A model generated the notes under the pieces. That model searched no databases. It saw nothing but the letters and a program-made list of their open reading frames with translations, and had not been told where the DNA came from. From the NCBI GenBank assembly GCA_010094025.1, contig ML991824.1, positions 124,001 through 188,000 of the forward strand: a DNA stretch of 64,000 nucleotides, given 5' to 3'. The position numbers were made by a program, and so were the translations under genes. Of the stretch, positions 1-10,918 are shown in pieces (positions within the stretch are counted from its first letter, which is position 1; each line of letters starts with the position of its first letter). The stretch comes from Viridothelium virens. Taxonomy: Eukaryota; Ascomycota; Dothideomycetes; Trypetheliales; Trypetheliaceae.

Positions 1-313
1 TATGGTACCTTCGAATCTGTTCATCCAAGGCTGGACCAGGGATCGGATGGTACGCATCGTAGTCTCCTCCCATTCCCTGGGACCCATATGGGTAAGGACT
101 GCCCCAATTATTGTACGTTGCTGGGCCACCGTAGCAATCAGGTTCAACTCCATTGTGGGCGTATTGGATTGCTTCATTCATCATTGGAGAGTATGGTACA
201 GAGGCGCGCGTGTCTATACCGTAGACTGGTGTCCCAGGCATGGGTTGAGGGCAACGATTCGACGCCATCACGGGAATCGGCGAGTTTGCTGGATAAGATC
301 TATGCACGGACAT
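1..313 (-). CDS. Unknown protein, N-terminal part (runs off left edge)
   Basis: An open minus-strand frame begins with ATG at 313 and stays open to the window edge, giving 104 residues. An in-frame stop lies a few codons upstream of this ATG, which supports it as the start. The protein begins MSVHRSYPANSP and is rich in Pro, Tyr, Gly and Asn (for example the stretch NNWGSPYPYGSQGMGGDYDA), so it looks disordered. No domain is recognisable in this fragment. The amino-acid pattern is coherent and the opposite-strand frames are not, which favours real coding. The rest of the gene lies outside the window, so no function can be proposed. Confidence 0.55.
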   Translation of the reverse strand, partial: MSVHRSYPANSPIPVMASNRCPQPMPGTPVYGIDTRASVPYSPMMNEAIQYAHNGVEPDCYGGPATYNNWGSPYPYGSQGMGGDYDAYHPIPGPALDEQIRRYH

Positions 314-2246
314 GGTAGAGAGCTCTTGCCATCATGCCAACGAGCTTGGTAAAAGAACTGCGTAGAAGAACAGTAGGAGTCTCGACTTTTAAAGGTAGAT
401 TTCGGAAGCTCGCACGAATGCTAACCGGTGAGCAGAATCGATTGATGCGAAGCAAACTCTGTCGTTGTCATCCTATCAGAACACGTTAGACGGACTCGGG
501 TGTACAGACTGAGTGGGTCATGATCAGGTGCAAGAAAGTCGCACAATACATACAGATAATTGGTGCGGGATATACGAGTAGTGTGTCCTTGGTGACGGCT
601 TCTGACGGCAAGGTGCACTCCCCAGCCAATCTCTGCTTTCGGACGGGCCCAACGAAACTAGTTGACAACATTTGCTGTGCTGTTTAGAACGTTTTCTGGT
701 CCAGATCCAGATCGACAGATAGCGATAGGGACAATGCTGGCCACGTGGGTTCTCGAAGATATGCATAATTTGTTGAAACGCATTGGGGCTCTCCGGAATG
801 ATTTCCAGTTGGCCTCATAGTATGCGCGTAAGAAACAGTGATGCCACACTGAAATTCTATTCAGAGACGCGTCATACGAAAAAAGTGTTCGCACGTTGGT
901 GCAAGAAAATTGGTGGGGGTTGCTCGAATAGTCTTTTCCTAGTACTTAGGCATTGCGTGGCTGTCATGATTCCTCAATATCATTCTGCTGTCACAATGAT
1001 CACCAGTTCAACGTTCTGCACCAGTGGTATGACCCATATCCGTATCATTCCCTCTATTTTGACTAGCCATACTGAATTTTCGGGGACGCCCGTCGGGTCT
1101 TTCTGTCAGGCTGAATGCTCGCGGTCTTTGTTTGCCATGAGCTCGACCACCGACAATTGGTGTTTCATATGCGACCAGACGCCAGAGATAATAGAGGAAG
1201 TCATATATGATGAGGAACGCCCACGGGGCAATTGTGAGGAACCCCAACAACAACTGCACTGTTGATTAGCTTTAGGGTGCAGTGAGAGTGTTTGAACATG
1301 ATCTTACGAATATGCGAACAACCCAATCTTCTATACTGCTAAGATTCTCAGGTAATAATGAAAACCAGGCCATTCCTTCCTGTGACTTGCCAACAGGAGA
1401 GCTCAAAAGAGAGAGCAAGCTCTACTCAATATCCAGAATGAAAGCACACGAACATGGCTGACGCATTCCTCGCCAATTCGATGGATGTTTTGGGGGTATA
1501 CGGAGTGCTACGAAGCAGCTAGAGGATTTGCGAGGATCGGAAAGTTTTCTGGGTCTAAGATGACGCCTGAGATCTTCATGCCTGCCTGGCGGCTTCGGTG
1601 GGTTCTAGGCTAGGCTAACAAGGGTACTTGGCCTCCAGCTTCAGCCACACATCGGCACCCTAATTTATTGCTTGACACGCTGAAAACCTCCCTCAAGCAT
1701 TCTAGGCATATGAGATCCAGCCGCAGAGGGTTGTGGATGCATGCTGATGATTCCCATGGCTGCCATGACTGCCAAGATGCATTGCTCGATTTTTAATGGC
1801 TGCAGGCGACATGGGGCGGGCAAGCTGGTGAGGGGAAAGGTCGGTGCAAGTTGGGTTGCGTTTGCACCTCAGCGGCGAGAAGTCAGAACCAGCCTCGAGA
1901 AAAGTGACTCTTGAATGTTCGCTCGATCGGGTAGACACTACACTGAAGCGAGAAATGGGCATATGCGTTAATCGACAAAGGAGCTTGCCCCGTGGAGCTG
2001 TGCCGTGGCTGTGACAGATAGTTAGAGGCCTTCGCTCGTCTGAGGCACTCTGCATGCGGATGGAATGCTGCAGCCTAGTCACATGGTAGGACATTAACTT
2101 ACGACGACTCCCTTCAGCCTTTTGACCTTCGTCATACTCGTCTCGAAAACTTCATCAATAAATATGTCCATTTGAGCTTCTTCGATTATTTTTGACATAG
2201 TCTCTGCACTATCCAGCCTCAAGTCAGCACTTCGTGAGCGTCCGCA
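314..2246. other. Gene-free stretch
   Basis: No convincing coding region is seen. Short open frames on both strands (for example 783-1265 plus and 1702-2094 minus) have no domain-like composition. The stretch probably holds the promoter of the minus-strand gene at the left edge and of the plus-strand gene starting at 2247. Confidence 0.5.
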
Positions 2247-3926
2247 ATGGATGATCTCGAGTTCCTAAGGCTGAAGCCTGCGGGGCAAGCTTCGCTGACA
2301 GTTACCTTTGCAGACGGTGTCATCTCAACAATCGACTACATCAATCTTGAGGTGATTGAAGAGCGATGTCCGCTGTTGGCCTTGGCCTTCGAGCCAGGTC
2401 CGCATGGCCTCAAATATAGCATTGAAGAAACGTCTTTGCCAGTGGTGGCATCCTTTCTCAGATTTCTCTACCTTGGCGACTACAGTTGCTTCGATACCGA
2501 TGGCTTTCCCAAACCCTGCTCTCTGCTGCTGCATGCGCAGCTATGCCGCATGGGTGAAATTTACGACGTACCAGAGTTATCCTCCACGGCCCATGTCAAC
2601 ATCATCCACGAGACCCAAATCTCATGCAGCTATCCCGAACCACCCTTAGAGCTTTGCGAGGCAATCAGATTTCTTTATACCAAGTTGCCCCATCAGCAGC
2701 CCCTTATCGATACCATATTGCATTACTGTGTTTCGTGCTTTACACAGCACCGGCTCGACGCAGACGAGGAGTTCTGTAGGCTCGTATACGAGCTGGAACC
2801 ATTCCACAAGGACTTATTCAAGATGAATTACCAACGAGGTTTTGAGGACGAAGGTATTTGAAGCTGCCTCTCCCTACCGAATCTATTAAAGAGCAACATA
2901 CTAATGGATCCAATAGGTGCAACCAGTATTGTCAGACTGCCAAGTTGCAAGTCCCAGCCACTGCCGGATATCTGTCGCGATTTTGTCTATGAGCTTTTCG
3001 GTTGCTGGCCTGAAGATGGGCAAACGACTCCCAAAGCAATATCCAGACGCCCCACCGAGACAGATTCGTCATCTGATGAACGGCCCTTCTGCCTAGTGCA
3101 TCGACCGAGAAACCCCTTCAGTGATTCTGCCGCCGTGTCAAGTAGTGACAGCGAGGCATCAGCTACAGAGGACGAAGGCTTCACTCTCGTCTACCGACCA
3201 AAGCAGGGCAAATCTCAGTCCCATCCTAAGCCTGATCGCCATTCACGGCCACGAGCACTTCGACCGTTCGATCCTTCCACTCCCTGTGCTCCTGCTAATC
3301 CATCCCCTCAGAAAATCATCCGAGGCTTTCAACCCTTGAGGCAACAAAATACCACGATGCAGCCATTTCAGCCTGGTTCCGCCCATGATGCTCCCCGCGA
3401 TGTCAATCAGACACTAGATGACCGCATATTCGAGTTACAACAGAAGCTGGCTACGGTTGATTCCGCGAACAACGTTAGCTCAACAGTGCATGAAAATAGC
3501 CTCAACAATAATCCCTTCAGAGACCTTCCTCGATCAACCTACTCTCAGTTCGGAGCAGATGGTGACCCGTTGTTATCTGCTAGTGCAGACCTGTTGCTAC
3601 TACCTCGTTCTAACTCATCCTTCCCCAAGAACTCTCAGACGTCGCCTGCGTTTCTATCCTCGCGTCCACAATCAAAAGCTTCCCTGGACAAGGTCAAAAA
3701 TCCATTAGCAACTCCTGCTACGAGAGCGCAGACAGATGCTGCCAAACGGGCTTTCAACCAGCTGGAGGAAACGCTGCGAAAGGATATGGAGATGGAACAA
3801 AACGAGCCCATGCCGCAGAGACCCCTCAGCCGCGAGGAGGAACTTGTAGATCTTGGCACTGATGTCGAGATGAAGATGGGCGACGGCGAAGGATCCAACT
3901 CAGACTCGGAGTGGTCATTATTGTGA
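2247..3926 (+). CDS. BTB/POZ-like protein with disordered C-terminal tail
   Basis: Two exons, 2247-2853 and 2917-3926, are joined across a 63-nt intron (2854-2916) with donor GTATTTG, branch site TACTAAT and acceptor CAATAG. Splicing keeps the frame and gives 538 residues. Residues about 15-110 resemble the diverged BTB fold common in fungi: a strand-rich start (SLTVTFADGVISTIDYINLE), a region ending FLRFLYLGDYSCF, and then the helix LLLHAQLCRMGEIYDVPEL, where other fungal BTB proteins have a similar 'LLHA.vY.lgekY' pattern. The second exon is Ser/Pro-rich with acidic patches and no domain, ending EGSNSDSEWSLL. BTB proteins usually act in dimerisation or as Cullin-3 adaptors; the role here is unknown. 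A second BTB gene lies 1 kb downstream on the same strand. Confidence 0.72.
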
Positions 3927-4930
3927 GGGTCGATCCTCCATTGTCAAGAAACTTGGCCAGAGGACGTAAGTCTCCCCTTGCTTCAGGAAGATACAAGCAC
4001 CTCAGCCGGCACTCTACAACCGCGCAGGATGGCATGGCATGATAGCCTTCGATTGTCTCTGCCACGGATGCCCAAGCATTCCAAAACCTACCATACTTTT
4101 TGCCCTGGCGACGAAGCGAATGGGGCTTCGTAAGACTACGGAATTATCCTTTGCTCTCTGCGCCGATGAGATGACATTCTCCGTTGTAGTTTTATCTACG
4201 CTGCCTGCTTGCTCCCACATTCTGGTCTTGCCTCAATGATGAGGCAGGAAGGTAGACTTTTGGTGGATTTTGATTTACAGAGCTTTTTTTTTTTTTGGCC
4301 ACTAACTGGCATTTTCAGTTCCAGATCTACGCTAGGGAGGCGCTGGGGTACAATGTGGCATGGCGTGGGATTCGGTTAGATAAATATTGACATGGCTGAA
4401 ATTATATTTTCTTATGGAAAGGCTCCGCGGCCATCAAGATGCCTTGACAACACCTATCGAAGCCTGTTCTCCGTATTTGCATCATTTGCATCATCGTGCA
4501 TTGGTCGAGGTCTGAGATGTAGGTACCTAGCCGGGGGCAAAGCAAGGAAGAAAGGATCAAGGATGTAGAGATAGGCCGGAGGTAGCCTAGAATGGAACAT
4601 TTGTAGCCGGGTGTGCCAGATGCGGGCGTTATCTCAGTCACGTGATCTCTCAGCCCCACGGTTGCCCCGTAGAAAAAGGGCGCGTCGCCCGCCAAACCAT
4701 CTGTTTCTTCGCGCTTCCATTCACTCGAGCCGCCGTCCCCAGCGTAAGAAATCGCACTCCTAGGAGTGTGACTCTTGCAAAGACTATAGGATCGTCTCTC
4801 ATTGACAGCCTAGCTCTCATGATTGAGGATTCCTAAAGTCTTCCGGAGCTCTACTCACCTCATCCGCGTCAAGCCAACTACCACGCTCCTTACACTCAGT
4901 CGCTCGTTTACGATCTCCCTCTTCGTCAAA
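3927..4930. other. Intergenic stretch between two BTB genes
   Basis: No coding region is supported. A poly-T tract lies near 4286-4297. The last 200 bases before 4931 are pyrimidine-rich and look like the promoter and 5' leader of the next gene. Confidence 0.5.
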
Positions 4931-5799
4931 ATGTTCAAGCGCTCTTTTGCTGCGTCAAAGGACCGTGCGGGCAAGGCAAGCAAGTTATCGAAGAGGTCGT
5001 TCCGGGATGATGTTGCGAAGCAAAGGCTTGTTGAGATGGCGACCAAAAGTCCGCCGGTGATGCCGTGCGTCTTTCAATTCAGTGCGCATACCATAGAATC
5101 AATATCTGACGTTTTTTCAGAACCTCTCCGATCCTCACCAGCGCCATCATCACTTTAGTGGTGGGCAAAGATCAACGTATGTTCGCCGCCCACGAAGATG
5201 TCCTGAGCCACTCGCCGTTCTTTGCGGCAGCGTGCAAAGGCGCATTCTTCGAAGCCAATGCCAAGCGCATCGCTCTTCCCGACGAGCAACCCGAAGTCCT
5301 CTCCGCCGTCCTCGAATACCTCTACAAAGGTGACTACTATCCTCGTCTTTTGCACGAGAAGAGACGCAATGCCTGGACACTCGAGGACGCGGATCACCCA
5401 CAAAATGGCGGTCGCGGCGCCGTTGAGCCGACCGTGTACCACTCTGGCTGGGGCGATACAATCCTCCGCGACACAGCCATCTACTGTGCTGCGGAGAGGT
5501 ACGGCCTGGAAGAGCTGAAGAGGCTGTCCTTACGCAAGCAGGGATTGCAAAGCGGCATTGATGTCGCGACGATCCTCTCGTCCGCACGCTTTGCGTATGC
5601 GAACACGCCGGACACCGACTCGCGACTCCGCGCTCATTACCTGGCTCTGATTATTCGCAGCCGGAAGACCTTCAAGCGTAGCGGAACAATGCAGATGGAA
5701 ATGGAGATTGGTGGCAAATTGTTCTTCGACCTCTTCGTGGCAATGTGCAACCATATCGATGATGTGGCGGACATCACGCAAGTGCCCCTCATCTTATAG
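4931..5799 (+). CDS. BTB/POZ domain protein
   Basis: Exons 4931-5064 and 5121-5799 flank a 56-nt intron (donor GTGCGT, acceptor TTTTTTCAG) and encode 270 residues. The ATG at 4931 follows CAAA and is the first in frame. After a basic N-terminus (MFKRSFAASKDRAGKASK) comes a clear fungal BTB domain at about residues 50-115: ITLVVGKDQRMFAAHEDVLS, then SPFFAAACKGAFFEA, then VLSAVLEYLYKGDYYP. A helical C-terminal region includes IYCAAERYGLEELKRLS, typical of the BTB back extension. Fungal proteins of this layout (BTB alone, 250-300 residues) form large, mostly uncharacterised families; Cullin-3 adaptor activity is possible but unproven. The intron splits the sequence just before the domain. Confidence 0.85.
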
Positions 5800-7079
5800 A
5801 TTTTCGTGACCGATGCGCCTCTATCTTGCTTTTTCCAACTAGATCTGTAGATTTGCTAACTTCAACTCTGTATGAACAGTGCCAAGGGATCTCCTCGCAC
5901 CATCTAATTGGCTGCATATCCAATGAAGAATCGAAAAAGATCAGCTCGGAGCAAAAAATACTCAAAAAAAAGAGAATGGAAAAACATTATCTTTAGCAAC
6001 TTACCCCCAGGATGTGCGTGAAAACAGGTAGGATGCGCTCCGAGTTGCAGATTGGACTCCCCTCTTGAACTTTTGCAGGAGTTGGTACAGTACCTCTCTA
6101 CTTCTCGAAACCCCAACACCATCTTGAGGTCGGCCCATTTTGGGATGCTAGCAGATTTGATACTCCCACTCTCTTTTGAGTGCGTTGGTTCACCCGTGGC
6201 GTTGTTTGCTTACCAAATACTCCCTCACCCCCAACCAGCACACCCTCTTCCCGTACCAGGAGTGCGTGAATGGTAGGCTTCGGTGGTCGAGGAAACACAA
6301 GTCTGCGACGTCTTCGCATGTCCTTTCCTTTGTTATGATTTCCAATCTGTCATTAGTCGCCCGCTGGCTGCTGCTTGATGCACAGGACGCTTGAAGGAGG
6401 GAGGGCTGCGCTTCGGATAGTCTGAGATAGGTAATTGAGAGATTCGGCCGCCTCACCCTCGCTCCCATGACTTGTTCCCTACACCATTTCAAGGAATGAC
6501 TCTACCTGGTCTTTGTTCCTTCGTCGTAGATTGCTCGCATTTTCCATTTACAGAGCCGCGACAGTTGTCACGGTGGTAGTCATGCTTCCCGCCGCGTCCT
6601 AACCATTCACCAAGAGCGGCTCGGAACTCCATCATGGGTGCTTGATGTTTCGATTTCAGCACGTCTGACATGCGCGTATCTATGTCTCTGTATAGTCATT
6701 TTCGTGGTATTTCTTTTGCTCATTCCTCCGTTAGTTTTGTTTCTCTTACACAGGTCTGTCGCTGCCGGAAGCTTGACAGCATTTCGAGTCAAACCCATAT
6801 CGTTGTTGACCTCTAGCGACATTCGCTCCTATCTCTCTTGTCTTACTATTGAGTTTCACACGCTTACCAGTCCTACGACTTACGTTCAGACGCATACCTT
6901 CTCCTGTAACGATATTTGGATAACTCTCCTTGCCCTGGATCTTCCGCAGCTCCTCCTCTTTTACAACCGTGGTGCCCAGGTTTGCATTGCGACCTCGGGT
7001 TGGCATCCGCATTAATCTTAGATTGAAGTCTGGCTTTTGTTTTCCATCCTCTCCTCCGATTGCACGTCGTCTCTTCAAC
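5800..7079. other. Gene-free stretch upstream of the 7080 gene
   Basis: No coding region is supported. From about 6650 to 7079 the plus strand is strongly pyrimidine-rich, as expected for a promoter and long 5' leader of the gene starting at 7080. The open frame does continue upstream of 7080 to an ATG at 6930, but that extension looks non-conserved. Confidence 0.5.
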
Positions 7080-9509
7080 ATGTGCAAAGCTTATTACCAC
7101 ACGTTTCCAGAGTGTTCGCTTGGCCATATAATTCGCACAGCAATTGCTTACTGCCGGAAGTCTGTTCCCAGTGAAGGTGAAAAGGAGAGGAATATACCAT
7201 GTGAAGAGTTCGATGGTGCTGCTGAGCACATCAGTGAATATGAGATCGCTGACTACCCGTGTCCAAGGTGTATGTGCACGGAGCAAGAATACTGTCTTGA
7301 GGAACAGCGGCAACCGTGGGTAAGGGCACGAGAGAATGTCTTTGCTCAGATGACCACAAGAGTTCTGGATGTGGTCTATGGAACCAATGAATATAAGAAA
7401 AGAATGTCTCATGCGCGAATGGAGAGACTCCGCAATATTGACTACGGCGAAGATAGAGCGTGGGAATTAGCCACTCAATTAGAACAAGAGCTAGCTGGGG
7501 AAGAACACCAATTCAGACGCAGAGCAAGGCGGCTAGCAGAGCGAGTGCGCCAGGATCTCAAGGGTGTAGATGTCGCTTATATGAGAGACGAAGCTACAAT
7601 GCTCGCGCAGCAGTTGAAAAGCCATGTGCAAGCTACAGATGAAGGATGCATCGATATCTGGGAACATATGAATCTTTGCTTAGGGAAAGGGACGACCAGT
7701 CGAAAGGCAAAGTCGAAGAGGCTCAAACTTTTCCCAGACGAAAGGGAGAGAATTGAGAGTGAAGAAAGAGACAAACCAGAGCATTACCAAGTCCCGAACG
7801 TAGAGCTCATCTTCAGCTGGGATCACAATCACCAGGGTCGGCCGAGATGGAGGAAGCGCGAGAGAACATCGTCTAAACAGCCAGATGAGCTTCCCGCGTT
7901 ATCACATCATCTGAAAACCGAGCTTCCAGAAGCCTTCCAGGCTTACAGAGCTCGTATGGCTTGGAAGGAGTCGCGAAGAGAGCTTCAGGAGGGGTCTGGG
8001 AAACGCAAGCGCGAGGAGTTTAAACAGGATGACGAAAACAACGAACGATCTTTGCTTTCAACCTCTCCTTCGGCGCAACAGCATGAAGCCGGACCAGCGG
8101 CAAAGCGGCGGTATCAAACGGATCGGGGTCGCCGAGGCGGTGCTGCCGCGAATAGTGGGAAACAGAAGCGTGCGACCGGATATCCTTCCCCGCTGCTATA
8201 CACAGAAGAGCCATTGAAGAGGAGAGGTAAAGGTCGTGGATCGACATACTTCTCACCTGCTGGAAGACCCACTCGTGAGCCAAGTATGTCGCGTCCTATG
8301 CCCTCGTCGTTTGCTGTCAATCAAGAGGAACAGACGCTTGCTTCCTTCGAGGGCCCGTTGCAAACGGGGGCTTCGGCTTCTCAAAACCCTATAAATCAGC
8401 CAAATTTCCCAAGATTTGATCCCAGGTTCACATCTAGTCCAACATCGATTGCGCCATCGGCGGGCCCTTCAACTGCGAGACCTATATATCCAGCGCTTCC
8501 AGCTCAATCGGCGGTCTCCTACGCACAACCGCATTCGGCAGGACCGAATACTGGGAGCGGAAGAAGCTATATACCGAATGCCAGCGTCGCAGCGTCTGGG
8601 ACGGGAACGGGAACGAGTGGGCCAGAGACAGTGCAACAGCAAGGCCTCTCTCCAATCCACAGAGCTCGTACAGAGCCCAATGCACGCCGTACGCAGAGAG
8701 CTAGCCCTTTCACTTCTCCCTACCAAGCTGTAGACTCACATGCTTGGTCCACGCCTCTTCTGCCGCACTCGTACCAACAGCAGGTTCCAGCTTCAGTGAA
8801 CCCGAGGATAAGTCAGATACAGGGAGATGCCGCAATGACAGGGCGCATGCCCTCCATCCATCAGGATCCTCGCTCGACTGGCTTAGTTCGGTCTGAGTCT
8901 AGCCAGGGACCAAGGTCTCCACACGGCTACGGACTCCCGAAATCTGGGAATCCCAGCGAGCTTAATCCAACGTCATACTCCTTGGATACTGGAACAGCAC
9001 CTGCCAACGTTTCTACTGAGCATGCGACTACTTCTCTATGTACACATGTACAGCCTGCTGAGATGCTTGGCGCTGAGCCATTCCCAGGTTTCCTGGATCC
9101 CGGACTAAACTTCGAATACCGCAGCGAATTGATGGCATCTCCTCCGGTACATAATCCGAGCCTATATAATATGCAGCCGACAAGCGCGACCTGGCCCCCT
9201 GATATAAGTGCTTCACAGAATGTAGCGAGTCCAGCGTCCATTGCACCCCCATACGCTGGGAGTTCTCATAACGATGGTACCATTAATCCTAGCACCCTTG
9301 CTGGTCCCTATTACTCTTCGGCTTCGACTCAGCAACCTGCTGGGCAAATTTATGGAAATTATGAGTTCATGACTGACGATAACGAATTGCTGGACTTGAT
9401 CAATCAAAACCTGCCTCCGCAGGCGCCGCCGGGTCCCGTCTCACAGCAACGGAACGAGCCTTGTTCGAATCCAAACTGTGAACCATGTAGGCGGTTACGG
9501 AATGGGTAA
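7080..9509 (+). CDS. Large disordered protein with N-terminal Cys cluster
   Basis: This single-exon gene encodes 809 residues from the ATG at 7080 (context TTCAACATG). An upstream in-frame ATG at 6930 would add 50 residues of unlikely composition, so 7080 is preferred. The N-terminus begins MCKAYYHTFPEC and carries Cys at about 2, 12, 25, 41, 61, 64, 66 and 72, including YPCPRCMC, which suggests metal binding. Residues about 85-180 are charged and helical (possible coiled coil). The middle has several basic tracts (KAKSKRLKLFPD, GKRKREEFK, AAKRR) that look like nuclear signals. The remainder is Ser/Pro/Gln-rich. The extreme C-terminus adds CSNPNCEPCRRL. Proteins that begin MCK with scattered Cys occur widely in filamentous ascomycetes without known function. 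No catalytic domain is recognised. Confidence 0.72.
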   Translation: MCKAYYHTFPECSLGHIIRTAIAYCRKSVPSEGEKERNIPCEEFDGAAEHISEYEIADYPCPRCMCTEQEYCLEEQRQPWVRARENVFAQMTTRVLDVVYGTNEYKKRMSHARMERLRNIDYGEDRAWELATQLEQELAGEEHQFRRRARRLAERVRQDLKGVDVAYMRDEATMLAQQLKSHVQATDEGCIDIWEHMNLCLGKGTTSRKAKSKRLKLFPDERERIESEERDKPEHYQVPNVELIFSWDHNHQGRPRWRKRERTSSKQPDELPALSHHLKTELPEAFQAYRARMAWKESRRELQEGSGKRKREEFKQDDENNERSLLSTSPSAQQHEAGPAAKRRYQTDRGRRGGAAANSGKQKRATGYPSPLLYTEEPLKRRGKGRGSTYFSPAGRPTREPSMSRPMPSSFAVNQEEQTLASFEGPLQTGASASQNPINQPNFPRFDPRFTSSPTSIAPSAGPSTARPIYPALPAQSAVSYAQPHSAGPNTGSGRSYIPNASVAASGTGTGTSGPETVQQQGLSPIHRARTEPNARRTQRASPFTSPYQAVDSHAWSTPLLPHSYQQQVPASVNPRISQIQGDAAMTGRMPSIHQDPRSTGLVRSESSQGPRSPHGYGLPKSGNPSELNPTSYSLDTGTAPANVSTEHATTSLCTHVQPAEMLGAEPFPGFLDPGLNFEYRSELMASPPVHNPSLYNMQPTSATWPPDISASQNVASPASIAPPYAGSSHNDGTINPSTLAGPYYSSASTQQPAGQIYGNYEFMTDDNELLDLINQNLPPQAPPGPVSQQRNEPCSNPNCEPCRRLRNG

Positions 9510-9811
9510 GGCCCACCAGGTTGACGGATAATGCTCAGAGTGCTGAAGGACTCTCACGGACACCTGTATTCCTGTCCTACTGGCTTTCTCATCTATTTAT
9601 TCATGATGGTTTTAGCGACGTTGGCCGGCTTTCTGTAGTTAGTCGTTATCGTGCAACTGTAAGATTGCATTTGAATTTGGATGGTTCATTTCTATGAAAT
9701 CTGCAAGATACCTCCCTCACATTCGAATTCGCCTGTCTCAAATATCATTCCGTACCTAGTCTCACCCTCACTGCATTACGCATTCATCGCATCAATTCCG
9801 TTCCCCGAACC

Positions 9812-10918
9812 TTAAGTCTGCGGCTGCTGCGCCGCCAACCGATCATGTTCGTCGATATCCCTAAAGAGCCCCATTAGCACACACACTCACTCACTCACAC
9901 CACCCCTCCATCCAACCCAAAGAAAAAAAAAAAAAAGGCCAGCAAACTCACGTCGCCTCCCACGGATAACAAATCCAAACATCGCCCACCGTCCTCGCCG
10001 CCGCATACCTCCCCTCCTGCACCATCCCGTCCGGCAACCGTCCCCTCTTCACCTTCTCCTTATTATGCAGCACAAAAACACTAAACTTCGTCCTACCCCC
10101 TTCCTCCTGCCGCCCCTGCTGCTCCGCGGCGGCCTCGACATCCTTCTGCAGCTCGCGCACCGCGTACTCGAGCGTCGTGCGCGTGTCGTCCACCTCGTCG
10201 ACGATCAGCACCCGCTTCCCGATCAGGTTCGCCATCTCCAGCGACGACAGGTCGAGCCATTGCGTGCGCGTCACGATGGTGCCGGCGGTTTCGGGCGCGG
10301 AGGAAGGGGAGGAGGCGCTGGTGGGCAGCGACTCGTAGAGCGAGAGGCCGATCGCTTGGATGGGGATGTTGGGGCTGCCGGGGCGCTTGAGGAAGGAGCT
10401 GGCAGGGGAGAGGCACGGTCAGTATGCGACTTACGTAGTGGGGAGGGCACGTGGGAGGGTGGGAAGGGGAGGGTGGGAGTTGGAGGCGGGGTTGGAGCGG
10501 GTCGGGGGAGGATTGTTTGAGTATGAGGGGACGGGAGGACGGGAAGGGAGAAGTTGGGGCGTCTATGTTTGAAGAGAGGGCACAGTGAGGAGAAGTTCAT
10601 GCGCACCGTAGTATTCGCGCTGGGACGTAGCCACCGCCGCCGATGGCGATCATGAGGTTGGGTTTGAAGTCATTGAGAATGCGCGCCGCCGACTCTTGAC
10701 AGAGCTTGTGGACCTAGACAGTTGTCATTTGTCAGTAAGGGTCTTCAGGTCTCTCTATTCATGACCCATTGGCGTTGCACTGCAGCTTTGTGGAGCTTGA
10801 TTTGGATTTCAAAAGCTGTCATATGATGCTGACTGTGCGCGGCCAAATTTATCGCCCGTCCAATTGTCAAAAAATAGTTGCATACCTGGTTGTACGTAAT
10901 GTAAACCTTCTCTACCAT
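9812..10918 (-). CDS. HPT1: Hypoxanthine/xanthine-guanine phosphoribosyltransferase
   Basis: This purine-salvage enzyme transfers phosphoribose from PRPP to hypoxanthine, guanine or xanthine in the cytosol. Four exons on the minus strand (10886-10918, 10607-10713, 9952-10398, 9812-9860) splice in frame to 211 residues. The start MVEKVYITYNQVHKLCQESA, the loop MIAIGGGGYVPARILRSFLK and the PRPP-binding signature VLIVDEVDDTRTTLEYA match the yeast Hpt1/Xpt1 family, as does the end YPWEATDIDEHDR. The first exon is only 33 nt. The last intron (9861-9951) has a GTGAGT donor, and without it the protein would stop right after EAT, so the small 3' exon is well supported. Intron 10399-10606 is long (208 nt) and very C-rich on the coding strand. 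A Ser/Pro/Ala-rich loop near residues 85-100 is longer than in yeast. Confidence 0.93.

Noticed and set aside
783-1265. 160-codon plus-strand open frame
   Set aside because: No family pattern, uneven composition, overlapped by an equally long minus-strand frame; no splice partners seen.
1702-2094. 130-codon minus-strand open frame
   Set aside because: Composition rich in His/Ser/Arg with no domain; likely chance frame in intergenic DNA.
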